Shown here one piece after another: positions 28,438 through 36,259 of a DNA stretch of 64,000 nucleotides. Made by a program: the position numbers and the translations under genes. The first letter of the stretch is position 1. Each line of letters begins with the position of its first letter. The DNA is taken from positions 1 to 64,000 of the forward strand of contig CAVZYJ010000004.1 in NCBI GenBank assembly GCA_963779485.1, read 5' to 3'. The DNA is from CAVVJA01 sp963779485 (GTDB lineage Bacteria > Actinomycetota > Actinomycetes > Mycobacteriales > Jatrophihabitantaceae). A model generated the notes under the pieces. The model was not told the DNA's origin. It saw nothing but the letters and a program-made list of their open reading frames with translations, and ran no database searches.

Positions 28438-30091
28438 ATGGCAGCTAGCCAAGCGAGGCGGCGTCCACGAGTTCTCGACCTCGGCGGAGAGCAGGCCGAG
28501 TCTGACTGGCTACTTCAGGATGCCTTCTACGAGTCGCCGCAATTCCAGCAGGTGAGCTCCAAGGTAGACCGCAAGTGCTTCATAATTGGCCGCACTGGCA
28601 GTGGGAAATCTGCCATACTAAAGCGTTTAGAGGAGGACCAGGAGCATGTCATCCGGATTGACCCGGAGGACTTGTCCCTTCCCTATATCACGAATTTGGG
28701 CGTGATCCAGTATCTTTCCGCTATGGATGTCCACTTGGACTCATTCTTCAATGCCTTGTGGAAACATGTTCTGCTGGTTGAGATTATTCGCGACCGCTAC
28801 CAAGTAGACACTGACGAAGCAAAGGCCCGTTTCTTCTCACTTATCCGAGATAAAATCAAGAAGGACAAGAGTAAGCAAGCCGCACTAGAATACCTCGAGG
28901 AATTCGAGGGAAAATTCTGGATGGAAACTGATCAAAGGGTTCGCGAGATTACAAGAGAGGCTGGAAACTGAAGTTAAGGCCGAGGCCGGAGGCGAGCTGG
29001 GGGTTTCGGGTGCGAAAATTATGTTTTCAGACTCTGGTAACGTTTCCTCTAGCTTAGAGGAGCACAGGGAACTCGCACTGCGATTTCAACGGATCGTCAA
29101 CGAGACGCAACTGCCTCGTCTGAACAAGATGATCAGCGTACTCAACGATGACATTCTAGGCTCCGTTCAAGACTTCAGATACGTCCTAATAGATGATCTG
29201 GACCGGGACTGGGTTGACGAACGAATTGCGAATGACTTGATCCGCTGTCTGTTCAGGGCTGTGTTGGACCTGCAAAAGGTCCGCAACCTCAAGGTCTTGG
29301 TTGCGCTCCGTACTAACATATTCGACCATCTGAATTTCGGCCCGAAAGGAGGACAGGAGGAGAAGTACCGATCACTGACACACCGCCTGAATTGGACGAA
29401 TCGTGACCTCGAGAATGTACTCGATGAGCGAGTTCGGGTCATGGCGGAACGACAGGAGATACAAGCCCTTGAGGGTGGTATCAAGTACCTGTTGCCACTC
29501 ACAAACAAGACACGCGGGAACGCCCTAACTTATATTCTTGATCGTACTCTTCTGCGTCCGCGAGATGCGATTGCGTACTTCAACGAGTGTCTTCATTCGT
29601 CGGCGGGGACTCCACGAATTTCTTGGGCCCACATACACTCTGCCGAGACCCCTTATTCAAGAAACCGGCTGCTGGCACTACGGGACGAATGGAAGCCCAC
29701 GTTCCCTGGTATCGACCGGGTCTTTGGTGTCTTTTCTAGGGCCCCCGCTCAAATCTCCCCTGTAGAACTTCGCCAACGTCTGGACAACGCCGTTCTCCTG
29801 ATTTCGGACGAGGCGTTTCCAGGGTCGCGATGGATGACCGAACTCGCAGATGCCGTATGGACAAATACAGAAACAGACTCTTGGATCGAACCTTACCAAG
29901 GGCTTGTTGCAATGCTATATGATATTGGATTTATCGGATGCAGTCAGGGGTCGAAGTCGAAACCCGTGTATAGTCATGAAAGCCCCGGTTTCGCCGACAG
30001 TCTAAGTAATCTCAAGGCGTCGGCGTTCTTTTACGTGCACAAGGCCTTTCGGCCTGCGCTTGACATCCAACCTGGCACCCGGTCGGGATAG
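28438..30091 (+). CDS. P-loop ATPase, Sll1717-like, split by one frameshift
   Basis: The first part (28438-28971) has Walker A GRTGSGKS at residues 51-58. The second (from about 28935 in the next frame, through a first ATG at 29021 to 30091) has a Walker B-like VLIDDLDRDW and later conserved Arg-rich sensor segments. Reading across a single-base change in the AAAGGG run near 28935 joins them into one protein of about 550 residues. The features resemble the P-loop ATPase family called Sll1717, often found in islands; the function is unproven. The GC is clearly lower than in the neighbours. It is either a pseudogene or a sequence error. Confidence 0.7.
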
Positions 30092-30398
30092 AGCGGCCTT
30101 ACGTGGCGTAGGCCTCCACTACGGGCGCATCAGCCATAAGCGGCGAAGGGCGCGAATACGCTACAGTGTGAGGCGAACGACGCCTGCTCACCTGGCAGTG
30201 CATCTCGCATAGAGATTCCGCGCATGCCTCGGTTGGGGTCGCCTAGGCAAGTGAGATCCAAGCCGGGATCGTCATCACGTGTTCGCGCTGCGGACATCGT
30301 CGCCGCGCCCGGCTGGTCACAAGCCTGGTCACAAAGGTGCCGGGGTGGACCCGTACCGAGCCACGGTGGGACGGGGTAACAGCCCCGAATCCGTCGCA

Positions 30399-30417
30399 AA
30401 TCAAGGTGAAACGCGAC
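30399..30417. repeat. 19-bp inverted copy, right
   Basis: AATCAAGGTGAAACGCGAC is the exact reverse complement of 27295-27313. The integrase remnant begins just to the right of it, so the repeat marks the point where the integrase lost its N-terminus. Confidence 0.7.
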
Positions 30418-30435
30418 TAGCCAGGGTTCGCCGGG

Positions 30436-30771
30436 GTGCTGTTCATGTGGCGCTCGATCTTCGCTCAGGCGGTCGATGACGGGCTGCTGATCCGCAACCC
30501 GGCGGTGCGGGTCGAGCCGTCCGGCACGCCAGCCAAGACCCGGCAGGCGCTGTCCGCGGCCGATCTCGCCCGGCTACGCGCGCACATCACCGGCGACCGG
30601 CTGCACGCCTGCTGGCTGCTGACCCTGTACGGGCTGCGCCGCTCCGAACTGCTGGCGCTGCGCTGGGAGGACATCGATCTGACTCGGCGGGTCGTTGTGA
30701 CCAAATGTGACCAAACGATCTTGAACGCGTGGCCGGTGACCATCACAGTCCAGCGTTTACGCGGGGTGTAG
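30436..30771 (+). pseudogene. Tyrosine recombinase (integrase) remnant
   Basis: The residues FAQAVDDGLLIRNPAVRVE match the end of the SAM-like core-binding domain, and LYGLRRSELLALRWEDIDL contains the first catalytic Arg of phage-type integrases. The N-terminus is missing (a stop in frame at 30418). The catalytic middle (H-x-x-R, Tyr) is also absent: sequence jumps to a tail VVVTKCDQT similar to the usual integrase C-terminus. It is inactive, but it identifies the island as integrase-mediated. Confidence 0.75.
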
Positions 30772-30788
30772 CGGCGCCCGCGCGGTGT

Positions 30789-30806
30789 TGGGTGCGATCT
30801 GCCGTC
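30789..30806 (+). repeat. attR-like 18-bp direct repeat, right end of island
   Basis: This is an identical copy of 27246-27263. The next codons in the hydrolase frame give Ile-Ser-stop, consistent with the original 3' end of the hydrolase gene lying here. Confidence 0.75.
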
Positions 30807-30861
30807 ATATCGTGACATTCCCGTGCGGTACGCGGGCTAACGGTCTGGAACGATAAGCGCG

Positions 30862-31728
30862 ATGAGCGCCGAGCCATTGCCGGAGCAGCCCACGCAGGTG
30901 CTGCCGACGCTCACCCCTCGCGCGCAGGGCCGGTTCAGCGCCGAGAACCTGATCGCGGCGGCCATCGCGGTGGTCGTGGCCGGCGGCCTGGCGGTTTGCG
31001 CGAACGCCGGACCGGGCTGGCTCGTCTTCGGGGTGGCGATCGTTCAGGGCATCGTGATCGTGGCCTGGGTGATCGGCACCGACATGCCCGGACGGATCGG
31101 CGCGCTCGTCATCGCGACGCTGGCGGCCATCGCCTCGGATGCCGCCGTGTCAGCCTGGCCGCACAGCCAGCTCGGGCCGTTGATCGGCGTGCTGGGCCTG
31201 GCCGTACCCGCGATGTTCGTGCACCAGCTGGCCCGTGGCGTCGTGCGGTCCCGCGTCGTCGAATCGCTGTCTTCCGTTGCCGTCGTGGTCGTCGCGACCG
31301 TCGCCCTGTCGGCACTGATCCAGCTGCGACACGAAACGGATGGCCGCGTGACGAGCACGGCGATCGCAGCCGGTGGCGCTGCGCTCGCGGCGGGCTTGCT
31401 GGTCGACTCGGTGCTGCCGATCATGCGGTTCGACCCGGAGGTGCCGCGTAGCCTGGGCGGCGTCGTCGTCAGCCTCGTGGTCGGGAGTGTCGTGGGCTTC
31501 GTTCGGCTGCACGGCACGGTCGAGTTCTCGACCGGGCGAGCCGTCCTCCTCGGCGCAGCCATCGGGGTCATCGCGGGGCTGCTCGGGGTCGGCTTCTCCT
31601 ACGTCACGCACACGCTCCCGACCTCGGCCACCACCGTCCGCGTGCTCCGCCCGGTGCTCGTAGCCGTGCTGCCGATCGCGGTGCTGGCGCCGGTTGCGTA
31701 CGTGCTCTGCCTGGCCGTGCAGGCGTAG
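30862..31728 (+). CDS. Polytopic membrane protein of unknown function
   Basis: The 288 residues carry about eight hydrophobic segments starting at residue 30, with a short charged N-terminus. It does not match a transporter family I can name. It lies 20 nt before the LmeA-like gene on the same strand, so the two are probably cotranscribed, and it may belong to the envelope functions of that neighbourhood. The ATG at 30862 follows the island right end by 55 nt. Confidence 0.75.
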   Translation: MSAEPLPEQPTQVLPTLTPRAQGRFSAENLIAAAIAVVVAGGLAVCANAGPGWLVFGVAIVQGIVIVAWVIGTDMPGRIGALVIATLAAIASDAAVSAWPHSQLGPLIGVLGLAVPAMFVHQLARGVVRSRVVESLSSVAVVVVATVALSALIQLRHETDGRVTSTAIAAGGAALAAGLLVDSVLPIMRFDPEVPRSLGGVVVSLVVGSVVGFVRLHGTVEFSTGRAVLLGAAIGVIAGLLGVGFSYVTHTLPTSATTVRVLRPVLVAVLPIAVLAPVAYVLCLAVQA

Positions 31729-31748
31729 GCGGCGAGGGGCCTCATCAG

Positions 31749-32465
31749 GTGAGTCGTGGTGTCAAGATCCTGCTCGGCGTGCTGCTCTCGCTCGCGATTC
31801 TGCTCGTCGTGGCTGACCGAGTCGGGCTGCTCGTCGCCGAGCGCACGGCCGAATCGAAGCTCGCCAGCTACGCCCAGTTCGAGGACAAGCCCAACGTCGT
31901 GATCCACGGTGCCCCGTTTCTGACTCAGGCGCTTCGGGGTGATTACGGCAACATTCAGATCACGAGCGGCGCGGTGCGGCTCGACAACGTGACCGGCACG
32001 AACCTCGATGTCCATCTGCGCGGCGCCCATATCCCCCTCGGCGACCTCATCGGCGGTTCGATCACTCAAATTCCGGTCGACAGGGTCGATGGCACGGTCG
32101 TCGTTCCCTACGATGCCCTGATCGCTCGCAGCGACATTCCGGACCTGCACTTGTCGTCCGAGGGCTCACAGGTGGTCGCGACCGGCCAGGTCACGCTTCC
32201 CGGCACGTCGCTCGGCGTCAACGTCACCGCCAAGGGCACGCTCGACGTCGTGAACGGCAAGGTCCGGCTGAACGTCTCCGACGCGACGGTCAACGGGGCC
32301 ACGGTGCCGAGTGCGATCACCGATCAAGTGGCGACGCTCGTCGGCAACGCGATCACGCTGCCGCACCTGCCGTTTCAGCTCACGACCGCGCACGTGACCG
32401 CCGACCCGGCCGGCGCCCGGATCGCTGCGACCGCGACCGGCGTGCTGCTCAAGTCGGGTGCCTAG
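31749..32465 (+). CDS. LmeA-like phospholipid-binding protein (DUF2993)
   Basis: The 238 residues have an N-terminal signal or membrane anchor (residues 5-25), followed by the beta-rich DUF2993 domain. In mycobacteria LmeA (Rv0817c) is periplasmic, binds phosphatidylinositides and affects lipomannan/mannan elongation. The motif I-x-G-x-P-F-L-T-Q is present near residues 53-61. Genomic position next to cysA2/sseC and near mshD is like that of Rv0817c. The start at 31749 (GTG) has AGGTGAG-like sequence close by. Confidence 0.85.
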   Translation: MSRGVKILLGVLLSLAILLVVADRVGLLVAERTAESKLASYAQFEDKPNVVIHGAPFLTQALRGDYGNIQITSGAVRLDNVTGTNLDVHLRGAHIPLGDLIGGSITQIPVDRVDGTVVVPYDALIARSDIPDLHLSSEGSQVVATGQVTLPGTSLGVNVTAKGTLDVVNGKVRLNVSDATVNGATVPSAITDQVATLVGNAITLPHLPFQLTTAHVTADPAGARIAATATGVLLKSGA

Positions 32466-32532
32466 GCGGGCCAGAACCCCTGGGGGCGCCTCTTCGTCGC
32501 GACGCGATTTCGCGCGATGGGCGGCGGCCGGT

Positions 32533-32538
32533 TACCCT
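32533..32538 (+). promoter_or_regulatory. Leaderless -10 box TACCCT for the cysteine leader peptide
   Basis: TACCCT is followed by six bases and the ATG at 32545, so transcription should start at the A of the start codon. Confidence 0.65.
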
Positions 32539-32544
32539 GCCCCT

Positions 32545-32640
32545 ATGGGCATTGCGCTCCGCGCCGTGAGCACCGCGCTCACCTCCCGCCGCACGGTCGA
32601 CCTGTGCCGTGTGGGCAGCTGCCTGTGTCATCTTTACTGA
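32545..32640 (+). CDS. Cysteine-rich leader peptide upstream of cysA2-sseC
   Basis: This leaderless ORF of 31 residues begins MGIALRAVSTALTSRRTVDL and has three Cys close to its end (CRVGSCLCHLY). It corresponds to the actinobacterial poly-cysteine leader family (Ms5788A-type) shown in mycobacteria to attenuate the downstream sulfurtransferase operon when cysteine is plentiful. Here it precedes cysA2 by 135 nt, with room for attenuating structure. Product identity rests on sequence similarity from memory and on identical context. Confidence 0.8.
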   Translation: MGIALRAVSTALTSRRTVDLCRVGSCLCHLY

Positions 32641-32775
32641 TCGGGTGAGCTAGCCCGCGCCGATCTAATCGGTGCCGACGGCAATCGACCCCACCTGCTG
32701 GCCGTGATCGAGTCGCGGCAGCCCCCTGCGCGTCCTCGGGACGCCAACCCCATCCATCCGTTCGAGGAGATCTGT

Positions 32776-33609
32776 ATGAGTCGCGAGGACGTGCTCGTCT
32801 CGGCCGACTGGGCTGAGCAGAACCTGACCACCCCCGGAGTGGTCTTCGTCGAGGTAGACGAAGACACCTCCGCCTACGACGGCGGCCACATCGCCGGCGC
32901 GGTGAAGCTGGACTGGAAGTCCGACCTGCAGGACCCGATCCGCCGGGACTTCGTCAGCAAGGAGCAGCTGGAAAAGCTGCTCAGCGAACGCGGTATCGGC
33001 AATGACGACACCGTGGTGCTGTACGGCGGTAACAACAACTGGTTCGCCGCCTACGCGTACTGGTACCTCAAGCTGTACGGGCACGAGAGCGTCAAGCTGC
33101 TCGACGGCGGTCGCAAGAAGTGGGAGCTCGACGGACGCGAGCTGTCCAAGGACACCGTCGAGCCGGCGCCGACGACCTACGTCGCGGCCGACCAGGACAC
33201 CTCCATTCGTGCCTTCCGAGATGAGACGATCGCGGCGATCGGGGCCAAGAACCTGGTCGACGTCCGGTCGCCCGATGAGTTCGCCGGCCGACTGATGGCA
33301 CCCGCGCATCTCCCGCAGGAACAGGCTCAGCGCGCCGGGCACATTCCGACCGCGATCAACATCCCGTGGAGCAAGGCCGCCAACGAGGACGGCACGTTCA
33401 AGTCCGACGACGAGCTGCGGGCGTTGTATGGCGACGCGGGGCTCGACGACGGGAAGGACACCATCGCGTACTGCCGCATCGGCGAGCGGTCCAGCCACAC
33501 CTGGTTCGCGCTGCACGAGTTGCTCGGGCACCCGAAGGTGAAGAACTACGACGGGTCCTGGACCGAGTACGGCTCGCTCGTCGGAGTGCCGATCGAGAAG
33601 GACGTCTGA
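32776..33609 (+). CDS. cysA2: Thiosulfate sulfurtransferase (rhodanese)
   Basis: Two rhodanese domains in 277 residues. The catalytic Cys233 sits in the active-site loop AYCRIGERSS, a type shared with mycobacterial CysA2/CysA3. It transfers sulfane sulfur from thiosulfate to thiophilic acceptors. The start at 32776 is chosen for GAGGAGA upstream; the frame reads further back without support. It is in an operon with sseC (1-nt gap) behind the cysteine leader peptide, so probably cysteine responsive. Confidence 0.93.
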   Translation: MSREDVLVSADWAEQNLTTPGVVFVEVDEDTSAYDGGHIAGAVKLDWKSDLQDPIRRDFVSKEQLEKLLSERGIGNDDTVVLYGGNNNWFAAYAYWYLKLYGHESVKLLDGGRKKWELDGRELSKDTVEPAPTTYVAADQDTSIRAFRDETIAAIGAKNLVDVRSPDEFAGRLMAPAHLPQEQAQRAGHIPTAINIPWSKAANEDGTFKSDDELRALYGDAGLDDGKDTIAYCRIGERSSHTWFALHELLGHPKVKNYDGSWTEYGSLVGVPIEKDV

Positions 33610-33610
33610 C

Positions 33611-33910
33611 ATGTGCGGAGCACCGGCCCAGACTCCCGTCCTGCCGCCGCACGTCGACGTCACCAAGGAGACCGTGATCTACGGGGTCGTCAGCAAGAAC
33701 GACGCACCCGTTCCGGCCGCCTACGTGCGACTGCTCGATCGCAGCGGTGAGTTCACCGCCGAGGTCGTGACGAGTGCCACGGGCGACTACCGCTTCTACG
33801 CCGCGCCTGGGGCATGGACGCTGTCGGTGCTGCATCGGGACGGCGCCGTGCGCAAGCCGATCAGCGCGGACGGCCCCGGCTTGGTCGAAGTGCCTCTCGT
33901 GCTGACCTGA
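33611..33910 (+). CDS. sseC: DUF1416 protein SseC
   Basis: This 99-residue beta-sandwich protein with an N-terminal CGAP motif is of the SseC/DUF1416 family, found next to CysA2 in actinomycetes. The carboxypeptidase-regulatory-like fold is suggested by VKND-x-PVPAAYVRLL and a later G-D-Y-R-F-Y-A-A-P-G strand. It is assumed to act with the sulfurtransferase; the exact role is not established. It is translated directly after cysA2. Confidence 0.9.
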   Translation: MCGAPAQTPVLPPHVDVTKETVIYGVVSKNDAPVPAAYVRLLDRSGEFTAEVVTSATGDYRFYAAPGAWTLSVLHRDGAVRKPISADGPGLVEVPLVLT

Positions 33911-33917
33911 CGGCCGT

Positions 33918-34292
33918 TCAGTAGACGAGTGCCTGCGCCTGATCGCGCAGGCACTCGGCGACGAACGTCGCCGCGCCGGCGATGCGCACGCCGGCGATGA
34001 CGTCCTGCTCGGTAATACTCCGGCGGGCCGCGCACTGCGTGCAGACGGTCAACTGGCCGCCCGTGATCAGCGTGTCCCGCAGGTCGGCCAAGGGGGCCGA
34101 ATGCGGTAGCTCGAATTGCTCGGCTCGCCCGGGCAACGCCAGCCAGGTTGCCTCACCGGTGAGCCACAGCGACACCGAAACACCCGCCGCGACAGCGGTC
34201 GCCGCCACCGTGAACGCCTGAGCGCACCGTTCCGCTTGTTCGACGCCCGCCGTGGCTTTGACGACCAATGCTCGCGGGACCTGATCGCTCAT
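33918..34292 (-). CDS. DsrE/DsrF-like family protein
   Basis: About 124 residues with the DsrE-like alternating alpha/beta pattern: RALVVKATAG strand, helix, SLWLTGEA strand, and a Cys pair in CTQCAARR in the last third that could carry persulfide sulfur. It is convergent with sseC and next to the sulfurtransferase operon, so a sulfur-relay role is plausible. The start is at ATG 34292; 34307 is an alternative. Confidence 0.75.
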   Translation of the reverse strand: MSDQVPRALVVKATAGVEQAERCAQAFTVAATAVAAGVSVSLWLTGEATWLALPGRAEQFELPHSAPLADLRDTLITGGQLTVCTQCAARRSITEQDVIAGVRIAGAATFVAECLRDQAQALVY

Positions 34293-34297
34293 CCGAC

Positions 34298-34303
34298 TAT
34301 CCT
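34298..34303 (+). promoter_or_regulatory. Leaderless -10 box TATCCT
   Basis: The hexamer is followed by six bases and the ATG at 34310. It overlaps the 5' end of the divergent DsrE-like gene. Confidence 0.5.
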
Positions 34304-34309
34304 GCACCC

Positions 34310-34408
34310 ATGGAGTTGGCCTACCTCCTTGTGCTCATCGCGGTGTTCGTGGCCATCGGAGTCATGGCGGGCTACATCCTCTACAAGCTGTTCGCTGGCC
34401 AGCGTTGA
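34310..34408 (+). CDS. Small single-pass membrane protein (32 residues)
   Basis: MELAYLLVLIAVFVAIG and the following segment make one hydrophobic helix, ending in a short basic tail KLFAGQR. The ORF follows a leaderless promoter, and its stop overlaps the TTG start of the nitrobindin-like gene (TTGA), which implies translational coupling. The conserved arrangement argues for a real gene. The function is unknown. Confidence 0.6.
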   Translation: MELAYLLVLIAVFVAIGVMAGYILYKLFAGQR

Positions 34409-34965
34409 TCATCCCGATTCCCGTCGACACCACGGATCTGCGTTCGGGTGCTCCGCTGCACGACCGACTGCTCGCCCTGCTACCACTCGTAGGCGTATGG
34501 CGAGGCGAGGGCGCCGGCGTTGTCGCCTCCAGCGGCGAGGAGTTCAGGTTTGGTCAGCAGGCGAGCTTTGCCCATGATGGCCGGCCTTTTCTTGCCTACG
34601 AGTCGCGTACCTGGCTAGTCGACCGCGATGACGCCGTGATCCGGCCGGCCATGCGGGAGTCGGGCTTCTGGCGACCAGGTGCGGGCCTGGACGATGTCGA
34701 AGTGCAACTGGTCAATGTCGCCGGCCTGACCGAGGTGTTCACCGGGCTGGCCGGTGACCTGCGGTGGGAGCTGGAGAGCGCTGTCGTCGCTCCGACACCA
34801 ACCGCACGGCAGGTAGCGGGCGAGCGCCGCCTCTACGCGCTCCGGGACGAGTCGCTCGCCTACGCAACCGAGCTGGCCCTCCCCGGCACCGACTTCGCGC
34901 CTCACCTCAACGCCTCACTGCGCCGAGCCTCAGCGTCTGGGCGCTGGCCGGGCTGTTTCCGTTGA
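34405..34965 (+). CDS. Nitrobindin/FABP-like heme-binding protein (DUF1794)
   Basis: About 186 residues with the DUF1794 beta-barrel: LLPLVGVWRGEGAG near the N-terminus, the FGQQASFAHDGRPFLAYESRTW strand pair, and GFWRPG. Homologues in mycobacteria (Rv0813c, Rv2717c) bind heme or fatty acids and may isomerise peroxynitrite. The start is a TTG overlapping the previous small gene. Rv0813c also sits beside sseC/cysA2, which supports the call. A conserved hairpin repeat lies just after the stop. Confidence 0.82.
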   Translation: MIIPIPVDTTDLRSGAPLHDRLLALLPLVGVWRGEGAGVVASSGEEFRFGQQASFAHDGRPFLAYESRTWLVDRDDAVIRPAMRESGFWRPGAGLDDVEVQLVNVAGLTEVFTGLAGDLRWELESAVVAPTPTARQVAGERRLYALRDESLAYATELALPGTDFAPHLNASLRRASASGRWPGCFR

Positions 34966-34973
34966 CATTCGGC

Positions 34974-35018
34974 GTGATCTTGGACTTACTGCCTAGGGCG
35001 ACCATAGTCCAAGATCAC
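34974..35018. repeat. Dispersed hairpin repeat, copy A
   Basis: GTGATCTTGGACT at 34974-34986 and its exact reverse complement at 35006-35018 form a 13-bp stem over a 19-nt loop. It lies between convergent genes. Three related copies occur at 37745, 42279 and 54024. Confidence 0.85.
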
Positions 35019-35327
35019 GAGGCAGGCACGCCGAGGCGCGAGGCGAGCACCAGCGAGGCAGGACATGAAACGACCCCCGAGTCTGTCCGCCGTGGCGGGT
35101 CGGCTGGACGAGGGCCGACGGCTCGGGGGCCTGGTAGCTGTCGGGTATTGCCGCCGCCTTCCGGCGGACCGCACTACCGCATGTCCGTTGTCGTCGAGCG
35201 GCTAGCGGACAGCCACCTCACGAGTCCATGACGTACACAACTGTCGGACCACCTCCTTCCTCGTGTACCGGCTAGGTTACGGGCGCCGCCATCCTCGGGC
35301 AATGCAGAATCGCCTGGCGGCGAGAAG
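35019..35327. other. Gene-free stretch of about 310 bp between convergent genes
   Basis: No frame with family features. The first 45 nt before it are the dispersed hairpin. GC-rich sequence with short Gly/Arg codons is seen, but no start site is convincing. Confidence 0.4.
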
Positions 35328-36194
35328 TCACATCGCGGCGCGCGGGAAGCCGGCCAGTTCGGCAACCTCGGCCAGCACGGCGAGATTCCGGCTGCGCCCC
35401 TTGCCGTCGAGTTCGATCACGTCTACCGGCCCGCGGACGCTGCTCACCAACCACACCGTGTCGGCGGCGTGCAGGTCGTCTACCCGAGCGGTGACGGCCT
35501 CGACCGCCCAACCTGCCGCCACGGCTCGGTCGAACAGCAGTTGCTGCGTGGTCCCGGGCAGGATTCCCGTCGGCCCTGTCGGCGTCGTCCGCAGGGTTCG
35601 GTCGAGCGCCCACACCACCGACGCGGTCGGCGCCTCCAGCACGAGGCCGTCGGCGCTGACGAAGATCGCGTCGTCCGCGCCGCGGCGCTCCGCCTCCCGA
35701 ACCGCGGCCATATTGACGGCATAGGACAGCGTCTTCACTCCGCCGAGCAACCACGGCGCCTCGGTGAAGGCGGCGGCCGGGAACCCGCGGTCCAGCGTGA
35801 TCACCCGCAGCCCGTCCCGGCGTTGTCGCGCTACCGACTCGGGCAGCGGACGCACGGTCAGCAGCCCGGTCGGTCGGCCATCGGCCGCACCCCGAGTGAG
35901 AACGAGCTTGAGCGCGTACTCGCCCGGCTTCCGACACGCATCGAGCGTTGCGTCGATGAGCGCGCGCCAAGCGGCCTCGTCAAACGGAATGTCGAGGGCG
36001 GCCGCTGACCGCTGCATCCGGGCGAGGTGGGCCGGCAGCTTGTCGACGCCGCTGCGGCCCGAAGCGTCGGTCCGGATGCGGCAGCCCTCGAAGCACCCGT
36101 CTCCGCGGTCGATGCCGCTGTCGTCCGCACGCACCACCGCACGGTCCGGATCGACCAGTCCGATGCCGAGCACGCCCAGGACGAGAACGGTCAC
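35328..36194 (-). CDS. Aminotransferase class IV (aminodeoxychorismate lyase-type)
   Basis: The fold-type IV PLP enzyme Lys is in LGGVKTLSYAVN (about residues 150-160), with the family motifs for the phosphate cup later in the protein. Candidates are 4-amino-4-deoxychorismate lyase (PabC, folate synthesis) or a D-amino acid aminotransferase. The neighbourhood (Fur, YgfZ folate-binding protein) and the M. tuberculosis Rv0812 equivalent favour PabC. The GTG start at 36194 is 7 nt from a TACCCT box. Confidence 0.8.
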   Translation of the reverse strand: MTVLVLGVLGIGLVDPDRAVVRADDSGIDRGDGCFEGCRIRTDASGRSGVDKLPAHLARMQRSAAALDIPFDEAAWRALIDATLDACRKPGEYALKLVLTRGAADGRPTGLLTVRPLPESVARQRRDGLRVITLDRGFPAAAFTEAPWLLGGVKTLSYAVNMAAVREAERRGADDAIFVSADGLVLEAPTASVVWALDRTLRTTPTGPTGILPGTTQQLLFDRAVAAGWAVEAVTARVDDLHAADTVWLVSSVRGPVDVIELDGKGRSRNLAVLAEVAELAGFPRAAM

Positions 36195-36201
36195 CGGGCA
36201 C

Positions 36202-36207
36202 AGGGTA
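36202..36207 (-). promoter_or_regulatory. Leaderless -10 box TACCCT for the PabC-like gene
   Basis: It is read on the minus strand; seven bases separate it from the GTG at 36194. It is back to back with the Fur gene promoter. Confidence 0.55.
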
Positions 36208-36246
36208 GAGGAGAGCCAGGCGACAGCGCGGATGCCCGCGCGCGCC

Positions 36247-36252
36247 TACGAT
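36247..36252 (+). promoter_or_regulatory. Leaderless -10 box TACGAT that sets the Fur start
   Basis: Seven bases lie between the box and the ATG at 36260. This favours 36260 over the ATG at 36251 as the start, because the latter would leave no room for a transcription start. Confidence 0.55.
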
Positions 36253-36259
36253 GAAACGG

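Larger units (their letters stand above)
27246..30806. mobile_element. Small integrated island with decayed integrase, about 3.5 kb
   Basis: The island is bounded by an 18-bp direct repeat and interrupts an otherwise conserved neighbourhood (hydrolase/GlnR side to LmeA/CysA2 side). The contents are two small membrane-protein genes, a P-loop ATPase of visibly lower GC than the surroundings, and an integrase remnant beside the right repeat. Inverted 19-bp copies (27295-27313 and 30399-30417) and three integrase-tail-like TGTGACCA repeats near 27381, 30314 and 30695 suggest that more than one related element integrated here. The boundaries are inferred from the repeat. Confidence 0.7.

Noticed and set aside
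27295..30417. The 19-bp inverted copies as island ends
   Set aside because: They are inverted and lie inside the 18-bp direct repeats, which fit integrase attachment sites better.
32665..33666. Long minus-strand open frame opposite cysA2
   Set aside because: Antisense shadow of the rhodanese gene, without any domain of its own.
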